Source of the DNA: Acidimicrobiia bacterium
GTDB taxonomy: Bacteria; Actinomycetota; Acidimicrobiia; Acidimicrobiales; Bin134
Assembly (NCBI GenBank): GCA_022822265.1
Contig: JAJECA010000048.1
Coordinates: 1-64,000 of the forward strand
Direction of reading: 5' to 3'
DNA: 64,000 bases
Shown here piece after piece: positions 1 through 6,927 of this stretch. Positions within the stretch are counted from its first letter, which is position 1. Every line of letters starts with the position of its first letter. Both the position numbers and the translations under genes were made by a program. A model generated the notes under the pieces. The model had not been told where the DNA came from. It saw only the letters and a program-made list of their open reading frames with translations, and ran no database searches.

Positions 1-69
1 TTGGGCGTGGCCCACATCGACATGCCCACCACCCCTGAGCGCATCTGGCAGGCCCTGGCCGCGGTCTAG
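1..69 (+). CDS. C-terminal tail of a CoxL/xanthine-dehydrogenase-type molybdopterin subunit (partial)
   Basis: The first 22 codons of the window are open in frame 1 and end at TAG (67-69). The peptide (LGVAHIDMPTTPERIWQAL, then AAV) aligns closely with the last residues of the complete CoxL-like protein at 21235-23484 ([19 protein letters not shown]). It is therefore read as the extreme C-terminus of a second molybdenum-hydroxylase large subunit of the aerobic CO dehydrogenase/xanthine dehydrogenase family. The rest lies before the window, so cofactor and active-site motifs cannot be seen and the substrate is unknown. It is convergent with the amidase gene, with a 57-bp gap and no clear terminator hairpin. 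Confidence 0.75.
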   Translation: MGVAHIDMPTTPERIWQALAAV

Positions 70-126
70 CCCCTGTAGATGTTGAACGAGAGTAGGGGGA
101 GTGGGGGCTCGTGACGTCGGCTTGTT

Positions 127-1179
127 CTATTCCATGGTGGGATCATCGCAGGGTATGGAGGAAGATGGTGGATCGTATGACCGGGGTTCGTGTATGAATC
201 CGGAGTAGGTGCGGTCGGTGTGTAGGTATGTGTCGATGGCGTCGGCGGTCGCTCGAGCGGCAACCCTGATGTACTCGGGTGTGGCGAATAGCCTTGCTTC
301 GTCGGGGTTGGAGAGGTACCCGTACTCAATAAGGGCAGACGGAGTCGAAGGGTGGCGCAATATGCCGTAAGTGTCGTTGCCGTCAGGCTGTAGAACCCGA
401 AGCACTCCTGCGTCAGGCAGGCGGCTCCATGAGACATCGTCGAATGAAGAGAGCCCTGCAATTATCTCTTCGTAAAGCAGCCCCCCAAGGCGAGCGGAGT
501 CGACTCGGGCTTGTTGGGGTGTCGCAGATTGCACGTACACTTCGCTTCCTGGAATATCGACAATATTCCAGGTAGGTGCGTTGTGGTGAATGGATATCAG
601 CACATCGGCTCCGAGGACGTCAGCGAAGGCGGCTCGGGCAGATAGGCGAACTCCGTAATCGAAGGTACGTGTAGTGGCGGCGGGTATGCCGCGGTCGGCT
701 AACTCCTCAAGTACGGCGCGGCTGAGCTTCAGATTCAAGTCCTTCTCAAGAAGGCCATTGGCCCCAACTGCGCCGGTGTCCCAGTGTCCCCCGTGGCCTG
801 GATCAACAACGACTCGTATTCCATCGATGGGTTCTCCTTTGGAGATTTGGGCTGTGTTGCCACACGGTGTCAGCACCGAATAACCAGCATCGGTGCGTTG
901 GATAACGACGACAGGGATTCCCAATGGTGTGAGCACTGCGACCGGATCGTTGCCACTGGTGTCTATCTGCAGCCCATTCCCCTCATTTTCTTGCAAAGTA
1001 ACATCTGATGGCGCGGAAGATGACAAATCTGGTTGCACCATCGGTCGTGGATCCGCCTCAATTGGTGTAGCCGTAGTAGGTGTCGAATTCTCAGCATGAT
1101 CTCCGCAAGCTGCAAGGAGCGCAAGCATGCCGAATACAACGACGCTCGAAGTTCGCTTTACTTTGCGTTGACACAGCAT
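127..1179 (-). CDS. N-acetylmuramoyl-L-alanine amidase (Amidase_3) lipoprotein
   Basis: Predicted zinc amidase that cuts the amide bond between N-acetylmuramic acid and the stem peptide of peptidoglycan. The N-terminus is a lipoprotein signal with lipobox LLAAC (Cys25), followed by a Ser/Thr/Pro-rich linker. The catalytic domain runs from about residue 120 to 330. It shows the Amidase_3 zinc ligands: His129 in DPGHGG, Glu145 in LLEKDLNL, His198 or His199 in SIHHNA, and the late glutamate in ALIEYGYLSN. The gene lies 21 bp after the dioxygenase-like lipoprotein and appears to be the last gene of a four-gene operon led by the response regulator. That placement suggests envelope maintenance under two-component control (inference). 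The ATG start directly precedes the positively charged signal-peptide n-region. Confidence 0.9.
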   Translation of the reverse strand: MLCQRKVKRTSSVVVFGMLALLAACGDHAENSTPTTATPIEADPRPMVQPDLSSSAPSDVTLQENEGNGLQIDTSGNDPVAVLTPLGIPVVVIQRTDAGYSVLTPCGNTAQISKGEPIDGIRVVVDPGHGGHWDTGAVGANGLLEKDLNLKLSRAVLEELADRGIPAATTRTFDYGVRLSARAAFADVLGADVLISIHHNAPTWNIVDIPGSEVYVQSATPQQARVDSARLGGLLYEEIIAGLSSFDDVSWSRLPDAGVLRVLQPDGNDTYGILRHPSTPSALIEYGYLSNPDEARLFATPEYIRVAARATADAIDTYLHTDRTYSGFIHEPRSYDPPSSSIPCDDPTME

Positions 1180-1200
1180 GAGACTTCTCAGAGTCGACGT

Positions 1201-2130
1201 TCAAACTCGCACAAGCAGAGAGATCGAGTAGCCATCCGCGTTTGATCCTGTGACTGTTGCCAGTTGGTCTTGCCAGCCGTCGCGGAAGACGCTGTCAGAA
1301 GCGAGGGTCAGTCGGGCCAAGTCTCTGGCGCTGTTGCCGTACCGGCTGTCGATATAGGCGTTCTCGCAGTCTGCTCGGGGAATGGCCAGTTGGCTCGTCT
1401 TGATGGCGCTGTTGCTGGTGACAGCATTGCTGAGGCTGTCATGAACCTCGAAGTGGCAGTGAGGCCACCTACCGCGATAGCAGCCGGGAAACACGGTATT
1501 GAAGACGACCTTGCCAGCACCGTCAGCGGCCTGGACTCCTCGCAGAAAGTTCTGGTCGGAGATCTCGTAAATCGAGTAGCGGCCGTCAGCGGTGCAATGC
1601 CACAGATAGATCGAAGCGCCGGGGAGAGGACTCCCGGTGCTGGCATCCACCACAGTTAGATGAATGGCGGTGGGGATGCCCTGTGCTGTGCCGCTGAATT
1701 CACCGACGCTGCTGGTGAGATCGGCCCTGACAATTCCATCTATGGCCAGGACATTTGGGCCGTTTGTGCCATTCGCAGGAAAGGGGCCAGCTGTTTCGCT
1801 CGGTATCTCCGCCCCTGGGTTCGCGATGTTGCCGGGTAGATCGACAGCCGGTGTTGAAGTGGCCTCTGCGGTGGGTTGGCCCGTGGCTGTGATGGTTGGC
1901 GATGCGGTGGGTTGGCCCGTGGCTGTGATGGTTGGCGATAGGGTGGGTTGGCCCGAGGCCTGTGTAGGAGTTTGGGGAATCACCGCGGGATTGCTGTTGG
2001 TGCCACACGCGGCCACTACGCCTGCGAGGCTGGCACCACCGATCAAACGAAGAGCTAGACGTCTGTCAATTAAGTGGGGCAAATCCCTGGAAAGACCCCC
2101 GAAGTCATCATGGTCTTCGATTTCTGTCAT
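1201..2130 (-). CDS. Exported intradiol ring-cleavage dioxygenase-like lipoprotein
   Basis: 309 aa. The N-terminus carries twin arginines (Arg23-Arg24), a hydrophobic stretch and lipobox VVAAC (Cys42), so export by Tat or Sec with lipid anchoring is likely. Residues about 50-95 form a low-complexity linker with a tandem GQPT-SPTITAT repeat. The C-terminal half is a catechol-dioxygenase-type beta-sandwich. The expected Fe(III) ligands can be placed: a tyrosine in the LWHCTADGRYSIYE segment, and Tyr, His and His in CYRGRWPHCHFEVHD. Cytosolic intradiol enzymes open catechol or hydroxyquinol rings; the substrate of the exported branch is not well defined. The ATG overlaps the kinase stop codon (ATGA), so the gene is translationally coupled to the sensor kinase, which is unusual company for this fold. 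Confidence 0.82.
   Translation of the reverse strand: MTEIEDHDDFGGLSRDLPHLIDRRLALRLIGGASLAGVVAACGTNSNPAVIPQTPTQASGQPTLSPTITATGQPTASPTITATGQPTAEATSTPAVDLPGNIANPGAEIPSETAGPFPANGTNGPNVLAIDGIVRADLTSSVGEFSGTAQGIPTAIHLTVVDASTGSPLPGASIYLWHCTADGRYSIYEISDQNFLRGVQAADGAGKVVFNTVFPGCYRGRWPHCHFEVHDSLSNAVTSNSAIKTSQLAIPRADCENAYIDSRYGNSARDLARLTLASDSVFRDGWQDQLATVTGSNADGYSISLLVRV
1868..1939. repeat. Two perfect 36-bp tandem repeats in the lipoprotein linker
   Basis: Two identical adjacent 36-bp units lie at 1868-1903 and 1904-1939, followed by a diverged third start (GGTGGGTTGGCCCG) from about 1942. They encode the repeated GQPT-SPTITAT linker of the dioxygenase-like lipoprotein. The unit is a multiple of three, so copy-number change would alter linker length without shifting the frame. 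Confidence 0.9.
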
Positions 2131-3659
2131 GGTTTCTCCTTGTCTTGAGTGGGTTCCTCGCCCTCTCGCATTGGAGTTTGTGGAGGGCGCAGCGGAAGGG
2201 TGATGGTGACCGAGGTCCCGAGGTCGGGCTCACTGGCCACATCAAGGCTGCCTCCATGGGCCTGAACCACTGTGTCGGCAATCGACAGGCCGAGGCCGCT
2301 CCCGCCGTGATCTCGCGAGCGCGATGGATCGGCGCGGTAGAAGCGCTCGGTAATCCTGGCGAGATGATCGGAGTCGATGCCCGGACCGTTATCGCTGATC
2401 TCGACGACCACGTTGTCGTCCAACCGGCGGGCATCGATGGTAACGGAGGTGCCGGGTGGAGTATGGACAGCGGCGTTGTTGACGACGTTGGCCAATACTT
2501 GGCGCAGTCGATCCTCGTCGCCGGTAATGCTGATGTCGGGCTCAATGGTGGCGGCGAATACGTGATTGGGCGCAGCAACTCTGGCGTCGGCCTTAGTGTC
2601 GGCGATTATCGTGCTGAGGTCTATCTCGCTGAGGCCGATTGGGCGTTCCTGGTCGAATCTGGCCAATGTCAGCATGTCTTCAACCAGGCGGTCGAGACGC
2701 TGGGCCTCCTGTTCGGTACGACGCATGGCGTCTTCGAGGTCGCGTCCTTCAGCTAAACCCCCTTGACGGTACAGCTCGGCATAACCCCGGATGGTGGTAA
2801 TGGGGGTCCGCAGTTCATGGGAGGCGTCGGCCACAAATCGGCGGAGCCGCTCCTGGGATTGGGCCTGGCTGTCCACCGCCGTCTTGATTCGGCCCAGCAT
2901 GACGTTGAGTCCCCGGGCCAATGCACCGGCCTCGGTTCCCACGGTCTTAGGTTCGGGAACGCGAAGGGAGAGGTTGCCGTCAGCGATCTCAGTCGCGGCG
3001 TCGGTCATAGCTCGGATGGGTTGGATGCCGAGTCGGATGACCCACCAGGCGACGGCGGTGAGAACCAAGAAGATTGAGCCCGCGCCGAAGACCACAAACT
3101 GGATCAATCGATCGACGGTCTCTTCAACGTCGGTCAAAGGCAGGGCCCGAACAAAGATGATGTCGCGAAGTTCAACGGCCAGTACCCGGTACCTAACATC
3201 GTCGTCCACAGCCGAAGCGGTGAACGGCTCGGAGATACGATTGACGACGGTGTTCCAGTCGAGATCGGGTGGGCTGTATGCCTGATCCGGTAGGTTCGGC
3301 TCGAATAACGTTTCTAGGCCGCGATTGCGATGGACAGCGCCTTCGAACATATTGCTCAAACGTCCCGGCTGCTCACGCGACTGTAGATTGCTTTCATGCG
3401 ACGGGAGATGGTTGCCCCGCGCAGACTCATCGTGGCGTCTATCGAAGAGACCGTCGCCTAATCGTCCGTCGCGATCGATGTCAGCGGTGGCGACGAGATG
3501 TTCGTCTACCTGATCGACGAGATGATTGCGGGTATTGGACACGATTGCCCATGCCGCTGCTGCCAGGATGATTGCGACTACGGCAACTCCGGCAAGCAAG
3601 CGAGCTCGAAGCGACAGCGACCTCCTCACCGCTGGCCTCTCAATGTCAGGCAGAGCCAA
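2127..3659 (-). CDS. Two-component sensor histidine kinase
   Basis: 510 aa membrane kinase. TM1 is at about residues 20-41, followed by an extracytoplasmic sensor region (about 42-186), TM2 at about 187-209 and HAMP at about 210-262. HisKA holds the phosphoacceptor His281 in SHELRTP. The HATPase_c domain has an N box (NVVNNAAVH), G1 (ISDNGPGID) and G2 (GGSGLGLSI). It lies 7 bp after the response-regulator gene and overlaps the lipoprotein gene by 4 bp (ATGA). It should phosphorylate the adjacent OmpR-type regulator. The signal is unknown. The sensor loop is charged and histidine-containing and has no recognised sub-domain. Confidence 0.95.
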   Translation of the reverse strand: MALPDIERPAVRRSLSLRARLLAGVAVVAIILAAAAWAIVSNTRNHLVDQVDEHLVATADIDRDGRLGDGLFDRRHDESARGNHLPSHESNLQSREQPGRLSNMFEGAVHRNRGLETLFEPNLPDQAYSPPDLDWNTVVNRISEPFTASAVDDDVRYRVLAVELRDIIFVRALPLTDVEETVDRLIQFVVFGAGSIFLVLTAVAWWVIRLGIQPIRAMTDAATEIADGNLSLRVPEPKTVGTEAGALARGLNVMLGRIKTAVDSQAQSQERLRRFVADASHELRTPITTIRGYAELYRQGGLAEGRDLEDAMRRTEQEAQRLDRLVEDMLTLARFDQERPIGLSEIDLSTIIADTKADARVAAPNHVFAATIEPDISITGDEDRLRQVLANVVNNAAVHTPPGTSVTIDARRLDDNVVVEISDNGPGIDSDHLARITERFYRADPSRSRDHGGSGLGLSIADTVVQAHGGSLDVASEPDLGTSVTITLPLRPPQTPMREGEEPTQDKEKP

Positions 3660-3666
3660 GGGAGTG

Positions 3667-4356
3667 TCATTGGAGTCGAAGGGTGTAGCCGACGCCTCGG
3701 ATTGTGTGGATGAGTTTAGGCTCGGCGGTGTCTATCTTCTTGCGAAGGTAGCCGATATAGGTCTCTACAACTCCGCCGTTGCCGTTGAAGTCGTACTGCC
3801 AAACATGGTCGAGAATCTGGGCTTTCGACAGGACGCGGCCTTGGTTTACCAGCAGGTAGCGCAACAGGCTGTACTCGGTGGGCGACAGCGACACTTCGAC
3901 GCCGGCCCTGGTCACTCGGTAGGCATCGTCATCCATGGACAGATCGGCCAGATTGAGCACGCTTGATGCGCCTGGCTTCCCGGCGCGGCGCAGAATCGCC
4001 TCCACACGGGCGACGAGTTCGTCAAGGCTAAAGGGCTTTTGGAGATAGTCGTCGCCCCCGAGAGTCAGACCTCGCACCTTGTCTTCGGTCTCGTCTTTCG
4101 CGGTAAGAAACAGGATTGGCGTCTGGTTGCCGTCGGCTCGGAGTCGTCGGCAAACCTCAAAGCCGTCGAGGTCGGGCATCATTACATCCAAGATGATCAG
4201 ATCTGGCATTTCGCGAGCCGCGGCGGTGAGCGCCTCTCTTCCGTCTCGGAATTCGCTTACCTCAAATCCGTGATAGCTCAACGCGGCCCGGAGCATTGAC
4301 CGGAGGTTGGCTTCATCGTCAACCACAAGGAGGTGGTGTCCCTTCACGACCTCCAT
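3667..4356 (-). CDS. OmpR/PhoP-family response regulator
   Basis: 229 aa. The receiver domain (about 1-120) has the acidic pair Asp13-Asp14, phosphoacceptor Asp57 in ILDVMMPDLDG and the conserved lysine in YLQKPFS. A winged-helix DNA-binding domain follows (about 130-229, ending GVGYTLRLQ). The frame stays open 25 codons upstream, but the start chosen is the ATG at 4356. It has GGAG 7 nt upstream and begins exactly at the receiver fold (MEVVKGHHLLVVDDE). It heads the operon regulator-kinase-dioxygenase lipoprotein-amidase. Across a 128-bp divergent gap lies the DUF2271/PepSY module, which this regulator may also control (see the direct repeat at 4444-4461). Confidence 0.95.
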   Translation of the reverse strand: MEVVKGHHLLVVDDEANLRSMLRAALSYHGFEVSEFRDGREALTAAAREMPDLIILDVMMPDLDGFEVCRRLRADGNQTPILFLTAKDETEDKVRGLTLGGDDYLQKPFSLDELVARVEAILRRAGKPGASSVLNLADLSMDDDAYRVTRAGVEVSLSPTEYSLLRYLLVNQGRVLSKAQILDHVWQYDFNGNGGVVETYIGYLRKKIDTAEPKLIHTIRGVGYTLRLQ

Positions 4357-4367
4357 CGTGGCACTCC

Positions 4368-4381
4368 GTTCTGAGAAGAAC
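4368..4381. promoter_or_regulatory. Inverted repeat upstream of the response-regulator start
   Basis: GTTCT-GAGA-AGAAC is a perfect 5-bp-arm inverted repeat 11 nt upstream of the regulator ATG and next to its GGAG. On the minus strand it contains TTCTCAG (4377-4371), the same heptamer found in the direct repeat at 4455-4461. Autoregulation is a possible role; this rests on sequence pattern only. Confidence 0.3.
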
Positions 4382-4443
4382 CTGAGTGTCAGCCGGGAAT
4401 TGCTTGGTGATCGAACGGATCCTCCCGGCAAACTCGGCAGCCG

Positions 4444-4461
4444 TTCTCGGCAAATTCTCAG
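4444..4461. promoter_or_regulatory. Candidate response-regulator box: 7-4-7 direct repeat TTCTCGG-N4-TTCTCAG
   Basis: Two heptamers matching at 6 of 7 positions are separated by 4 bp, giving an 11-bp period. This is the tandem half-site layout used by OmpR/PhoP-family dimers. It lies 23 bp upstream of the DUF2271 lipoprotein start, in the divergent region shared with the response regulator. No binding data exist; the role is inferred from geometry and position. Confidence 0.35.
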
Positions 4462-4484
4462 GTTGAGGCTCTAGACCTCCGAGG

Positions 4485-5252
4485 ATGCCCGCCTCAGTTG
4501 GACCCGATGACCCAGGTGAATTCGAACCCCGTCTGGTTGAGGTGTCACGCAGGGCGTTTCTTCGCCGTAGTGCCGTGGCTGGGGCCATAGTGGCATTCCC
4601 TGTCCTTGCTTGCAGCAAGAGCGATGCCGAGGTTTTCGCAGGCTCAAGCTCGGCGACCGTTGCGCCGAGCGAGCCCGCGCCAACCGAACCCGCGGCGGCG
4701 ACAAATCTCGAGCCCGCGCCAACCGAACCCGCACCTGGTGACGTCGAACCAACACCAACCGAGCCCGCAGTGCAGTCCACCGGGCCAACAGCGGCCATGT
4801 TCCCGACTGGTGCCGAATTGGCGGTGGCATTTGCCTATGTGGCGGGTGCTGGCGGCCGGGGTCGGATCCTCAATCCCTACGTTGCAGTGTGGGTTGAAGA
4901 TCACGCCGGCAACCTCATCGACACCATAGGGCTCTGGTTTCTGCAAGAGCAGAAGGGAACCCGGTGGCTCAATGACCTACGGCGCTGGTATTCGGCCAGC
5001 AATCAAGCTTCCGATACCTCCATGTCCGGTGCAACCCGGCCAGCGGGTGCCTATTCGGTTGTTTGGGACGGTACCGATTTGTCTGGGAACCCGGTAGAAC
5101 AGGGCGATTATTTCCTCTTCATCGAAGCTGCCCGAGAGCACGGTCCCTACAGCATCACCAGCACGCCGATCACCATCGGCAGCCAACCCTTCTCTGTTGC
5201 GCTGAGCGACAACGTTGAGATCGCCGACGCCTCAGCGGAACTGATCCTCTAG
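4485..5252 (+). CDS. DUF2271 lipoprotein with an SGAT flavinylation motif
   Basis: 255 aa. The N-terminus has a Tat-like motif (SRRAFLRR, residues 21-28), a hydrophobic segment and a lipobox ending at Cys43. Residues about 55-100 form a Pro/Glu/Thr repeat linker. The C-terminal DUF2271 domain (about 105-255) contains SGAT at 181-184, followed by RPAGAYSVVWDGTD and FIEAAREHG. SGAT has the form of the motif to which ApbE attaches FMN through a phosphoester to threonine (here Thr184). ApbE and a PepSY-type membrane protein are the next two genes, which supports an extracytosolic flavin-carrying redox protein. The ATG at 4485 follows GAGG directly, an unusually short spacing, so an in-frame GTG closer to the signal peptide remains possible. 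Confidence 0.85.
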   Translation: MPASVGPDDPGEFEPRLVEVSRRAFLRRSAVAGAIVAFPVLACSKSDAEVFAGSSSATVAPSEPAPTEPAAATNLEPAPTEPAPGDVEPTPTEPAVQSTGPTAAMFPTGAELAVAFAYVAGAGGRGRILNPYVAVWVEDHAGNLIDTIGLWFLQEQKGTRWLNDLRRWYSASNQASDTSMSGATRPAGAYSVVWDGTDLSGNPVEQGDYFLFIEAAREHGPYSITSTPITIGSQPFSVALSDNVEIADASAELIL

Positions 5253-5255
5253 CTA

Positions 5256-5966
5256 ATGCACGAAGGCCTCTCCCCAACAGCGCCCGCAGAGAGACCCGCA
5301 CCAAGTCCGACGACTCCGAACTCTGAAGGGCCGATGCAAACGCACAATGGAGGGCGCGGCGCGCGCCAGCCTGCCAGTCGGCTGAAGCGGGCCACCGACT
5401 TATGGGCCCGCCGCCTTCACGTTTATACAAGCATGATTGCCCTCCTCGTGGTGTTGTTCTTCGGACTCACCGGCATAACCCTGAACCATCCCGACTGGAC
5501 GTTCGGCGACGATGTCTCGGTGTCGAGTCACAACGGCCGGTTCCCGTTCGAGGCCTCAGGCGTCGACGGTACGGTGGAGTTCTTGGCCATTGCCGAGTAT
5601 GTCCGGGGCGAATACTCAGTGTCTGGCACTGTGGACAACTACAGCGTCGTCAACGGGCGGGGCTCCATTGCCTTCAAGAAACCGGGCTACTCCGCCGACC
5701 TGTTCTTTGACGCCGAGGCCAGCACTTACGAGCTTACGGTCACCCAACAAGGGTTCGTGGCGATCATGAACGACGTCCACAAAGGACGAGACGCCGGTCC
5801 CCTGTGGAAATGGGCTATCGACATTTCAGCAGGGTTCCTGGTCGCTATCTCGATCACGGGGTTGGCGATGCAGCTGTTCTTGCGCCGACGCCGATTCGTC
5901 GCTTTGACCGTCGCAGCGGCCGGCGGCCTGATTACTGTCTTCGTGATACTGGTCACAATCAGCTGA
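5256..5966 (+). CDS. PepSY-associated TM-helix membrane protein
   Basis: 236 aa with three predicted membrane helices (about 59-77, 187-208, 214-234) and a soluble loop between the first two, the PepSY_TM-like layout. Histidines sit at helix boundaries: His55 in RRLHVYTS, His78 in LNHPDW and His175 in MNDVHKG. They are candidate haem or quinone-site residues by analogy with related electron-transfer membrane proteins (inference). The gene starts 3 bp after the DUF2271 gene. It probably passes electrons across the membrane to or from the flavinylated lipoprotein. The first 26 residues are Pro-rich, and an ATG at 5334 just after GAAGGG is an alternative start. Its stop overlaps the convergent apbE stop. 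Confidence 0.82.
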   Translation: MHEGLSPTAPAERPAPSPTTPNSEGPMQTHNGGRGARQPASRLKRATDLWARRLHVYTSMIALLVVLFFGLTGITLNHPDWTFGDDVSVSSHNGRFPFEASGVDGTVEFLAIAEYVRGEYSVSGTVDNYSVVNGRGSIAFKKPGYSADLFFDAEASTYELTVTQQGFVAIMNDVHKGRDAGPLWKWAIDISAGFLVAISITGLAMQLFLRRRRFVALTVAAAGGLITVFVILVTIS

Positions 5967-6852
5967 TTGAGCCGAATCTCTCCCCCCAATGGGGATCGAC
6001 GGCAGGGGTGCCTTCTCGATCTACGACTAGTCCGGCTAGTTCGTCTGATTCGGCCAGCCAGTCAAGCGCTGCGGGGGGGTCGAGAATGCAAGCGACGGTG
6101 GCCGCGACATCTGCGGTAATGGCGTCGTCCGCCACGACCGACACGCTGGCCGGACCCAATGCCGGCTGGCCCGACCGGGGATCGATGACGTGGCTGTACC
6201 AGGCATCGCCAATCCGAAACCCGCGCCGTGATGAGCCGCTGGTGGCTATCGCCTGGTCTTGTAGGTGGATCACTACAAGAGGCGGCTCGTTGTCGTATGG
6301 GCGCAGTGGATTTTCGATTCCTACTGCCAGACCTGGGCTGCCCCGGTGCAAAACGTCGCCGCCCGCGTTCAGGCTGATGGCCTCGATTTCGAAACGCCGA
6401 AGAGCTGCTTCGACCACGCGATCGACGATGTAGCCCTTGGCGATAGCGTTCAGGCTCAGCCGAGTACAGTCCCCCAACGGCACCGGCACGCGGTCGAGCA
6501 ACTCGAAACGGGGTTCGGCGATTGATGCCGCCTCCTCTGCCAAATCGGCGGCACCCGGCATGCACCCGGCTTGTTCGGCCCGGCGCCACATTTGGGTCAG
6601 TTGGCCGGTGAGAGGGTTAAACAGGCCCGCCGAACGACGATGCCACGCCAGCGCCAGACCCATCAGCTCGCAGAACTCATCACTCGGGTGGAGAACCTCT
6701 CCGCGACGCCAGCGGCATAATTCGCTGTCGTCGTCAAAGACGCTGAACACCCCTTCAAGTCGAGCCACTTGCCCAGCCACGAATTCGTCGACGGCTCGAG
6801 ACATCAGCTTGTCACCGCCCTTGATCCGCAGATCCAGCACTGTGCCCAACAA
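5959..6852 (-). CDS. apbE: FAD:protein FMN transferase (ApbE)
   Basis: 297 aa. Transfers FMN from FAD to a threonine of extracytosolic target proteins, using Mg2+. Family motifs are present in order: LLGTV near the N-terminus, LNAIAKGYIVD, SLNAGGDV, ATSGSSRRGF, SHVIDPRSGQP and the metal-binding VVADDAITADVAAT. The neighbouring DUF2271 lipoprotein with its SGAT motif is the obvious substrate. No secretion signal is evident, which is odd for an enzyme acting on exported targets, although some ApbE proteins act before export. The start is unclear. The frame offers TTG at 6852, or ATT at 6903 preceded by AAGGA at good spacing, but no ATG or GTG before the upstream stop at 6928. It ends convergently with an 8-bp overlap at the palindrome TCAGCTGA. 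Confidence 0.92.
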   Translation of the reverse strand: MLGTVLDLRIKGGDKLMSRAVDEFVAGQVARLEGVFSVFDDDSELCRWRRGEVLHPSDEFCELMGLALAWHRRSAGLFNPLTGQLTQMWRRAEQAGCMPGAADLAEEAASIAEPRFELLDRVPVPLGDCTRLSLNAIAKGYIVDRVVEAALRRFEIEAISLNAGGDVLHRGSPGLAVGIENPLRPYDNEPPLVVIHLQDQAIATSGSSRRGFRIGDAWYSHVIDPRSGQPALGPASVSVVADDAITADVAATVACILDPPAALDWLAESDELAGLVVDREGTPAVDPHWGERFGSIS

Positions 6853-6927
6853 GCCGTGGCACCGGAATTGGAATTCGCGCTGGTTGTCGCCTTGTTCGCT
6901 AATGGTTCTGTCCTTGGGTGCCGCTTT

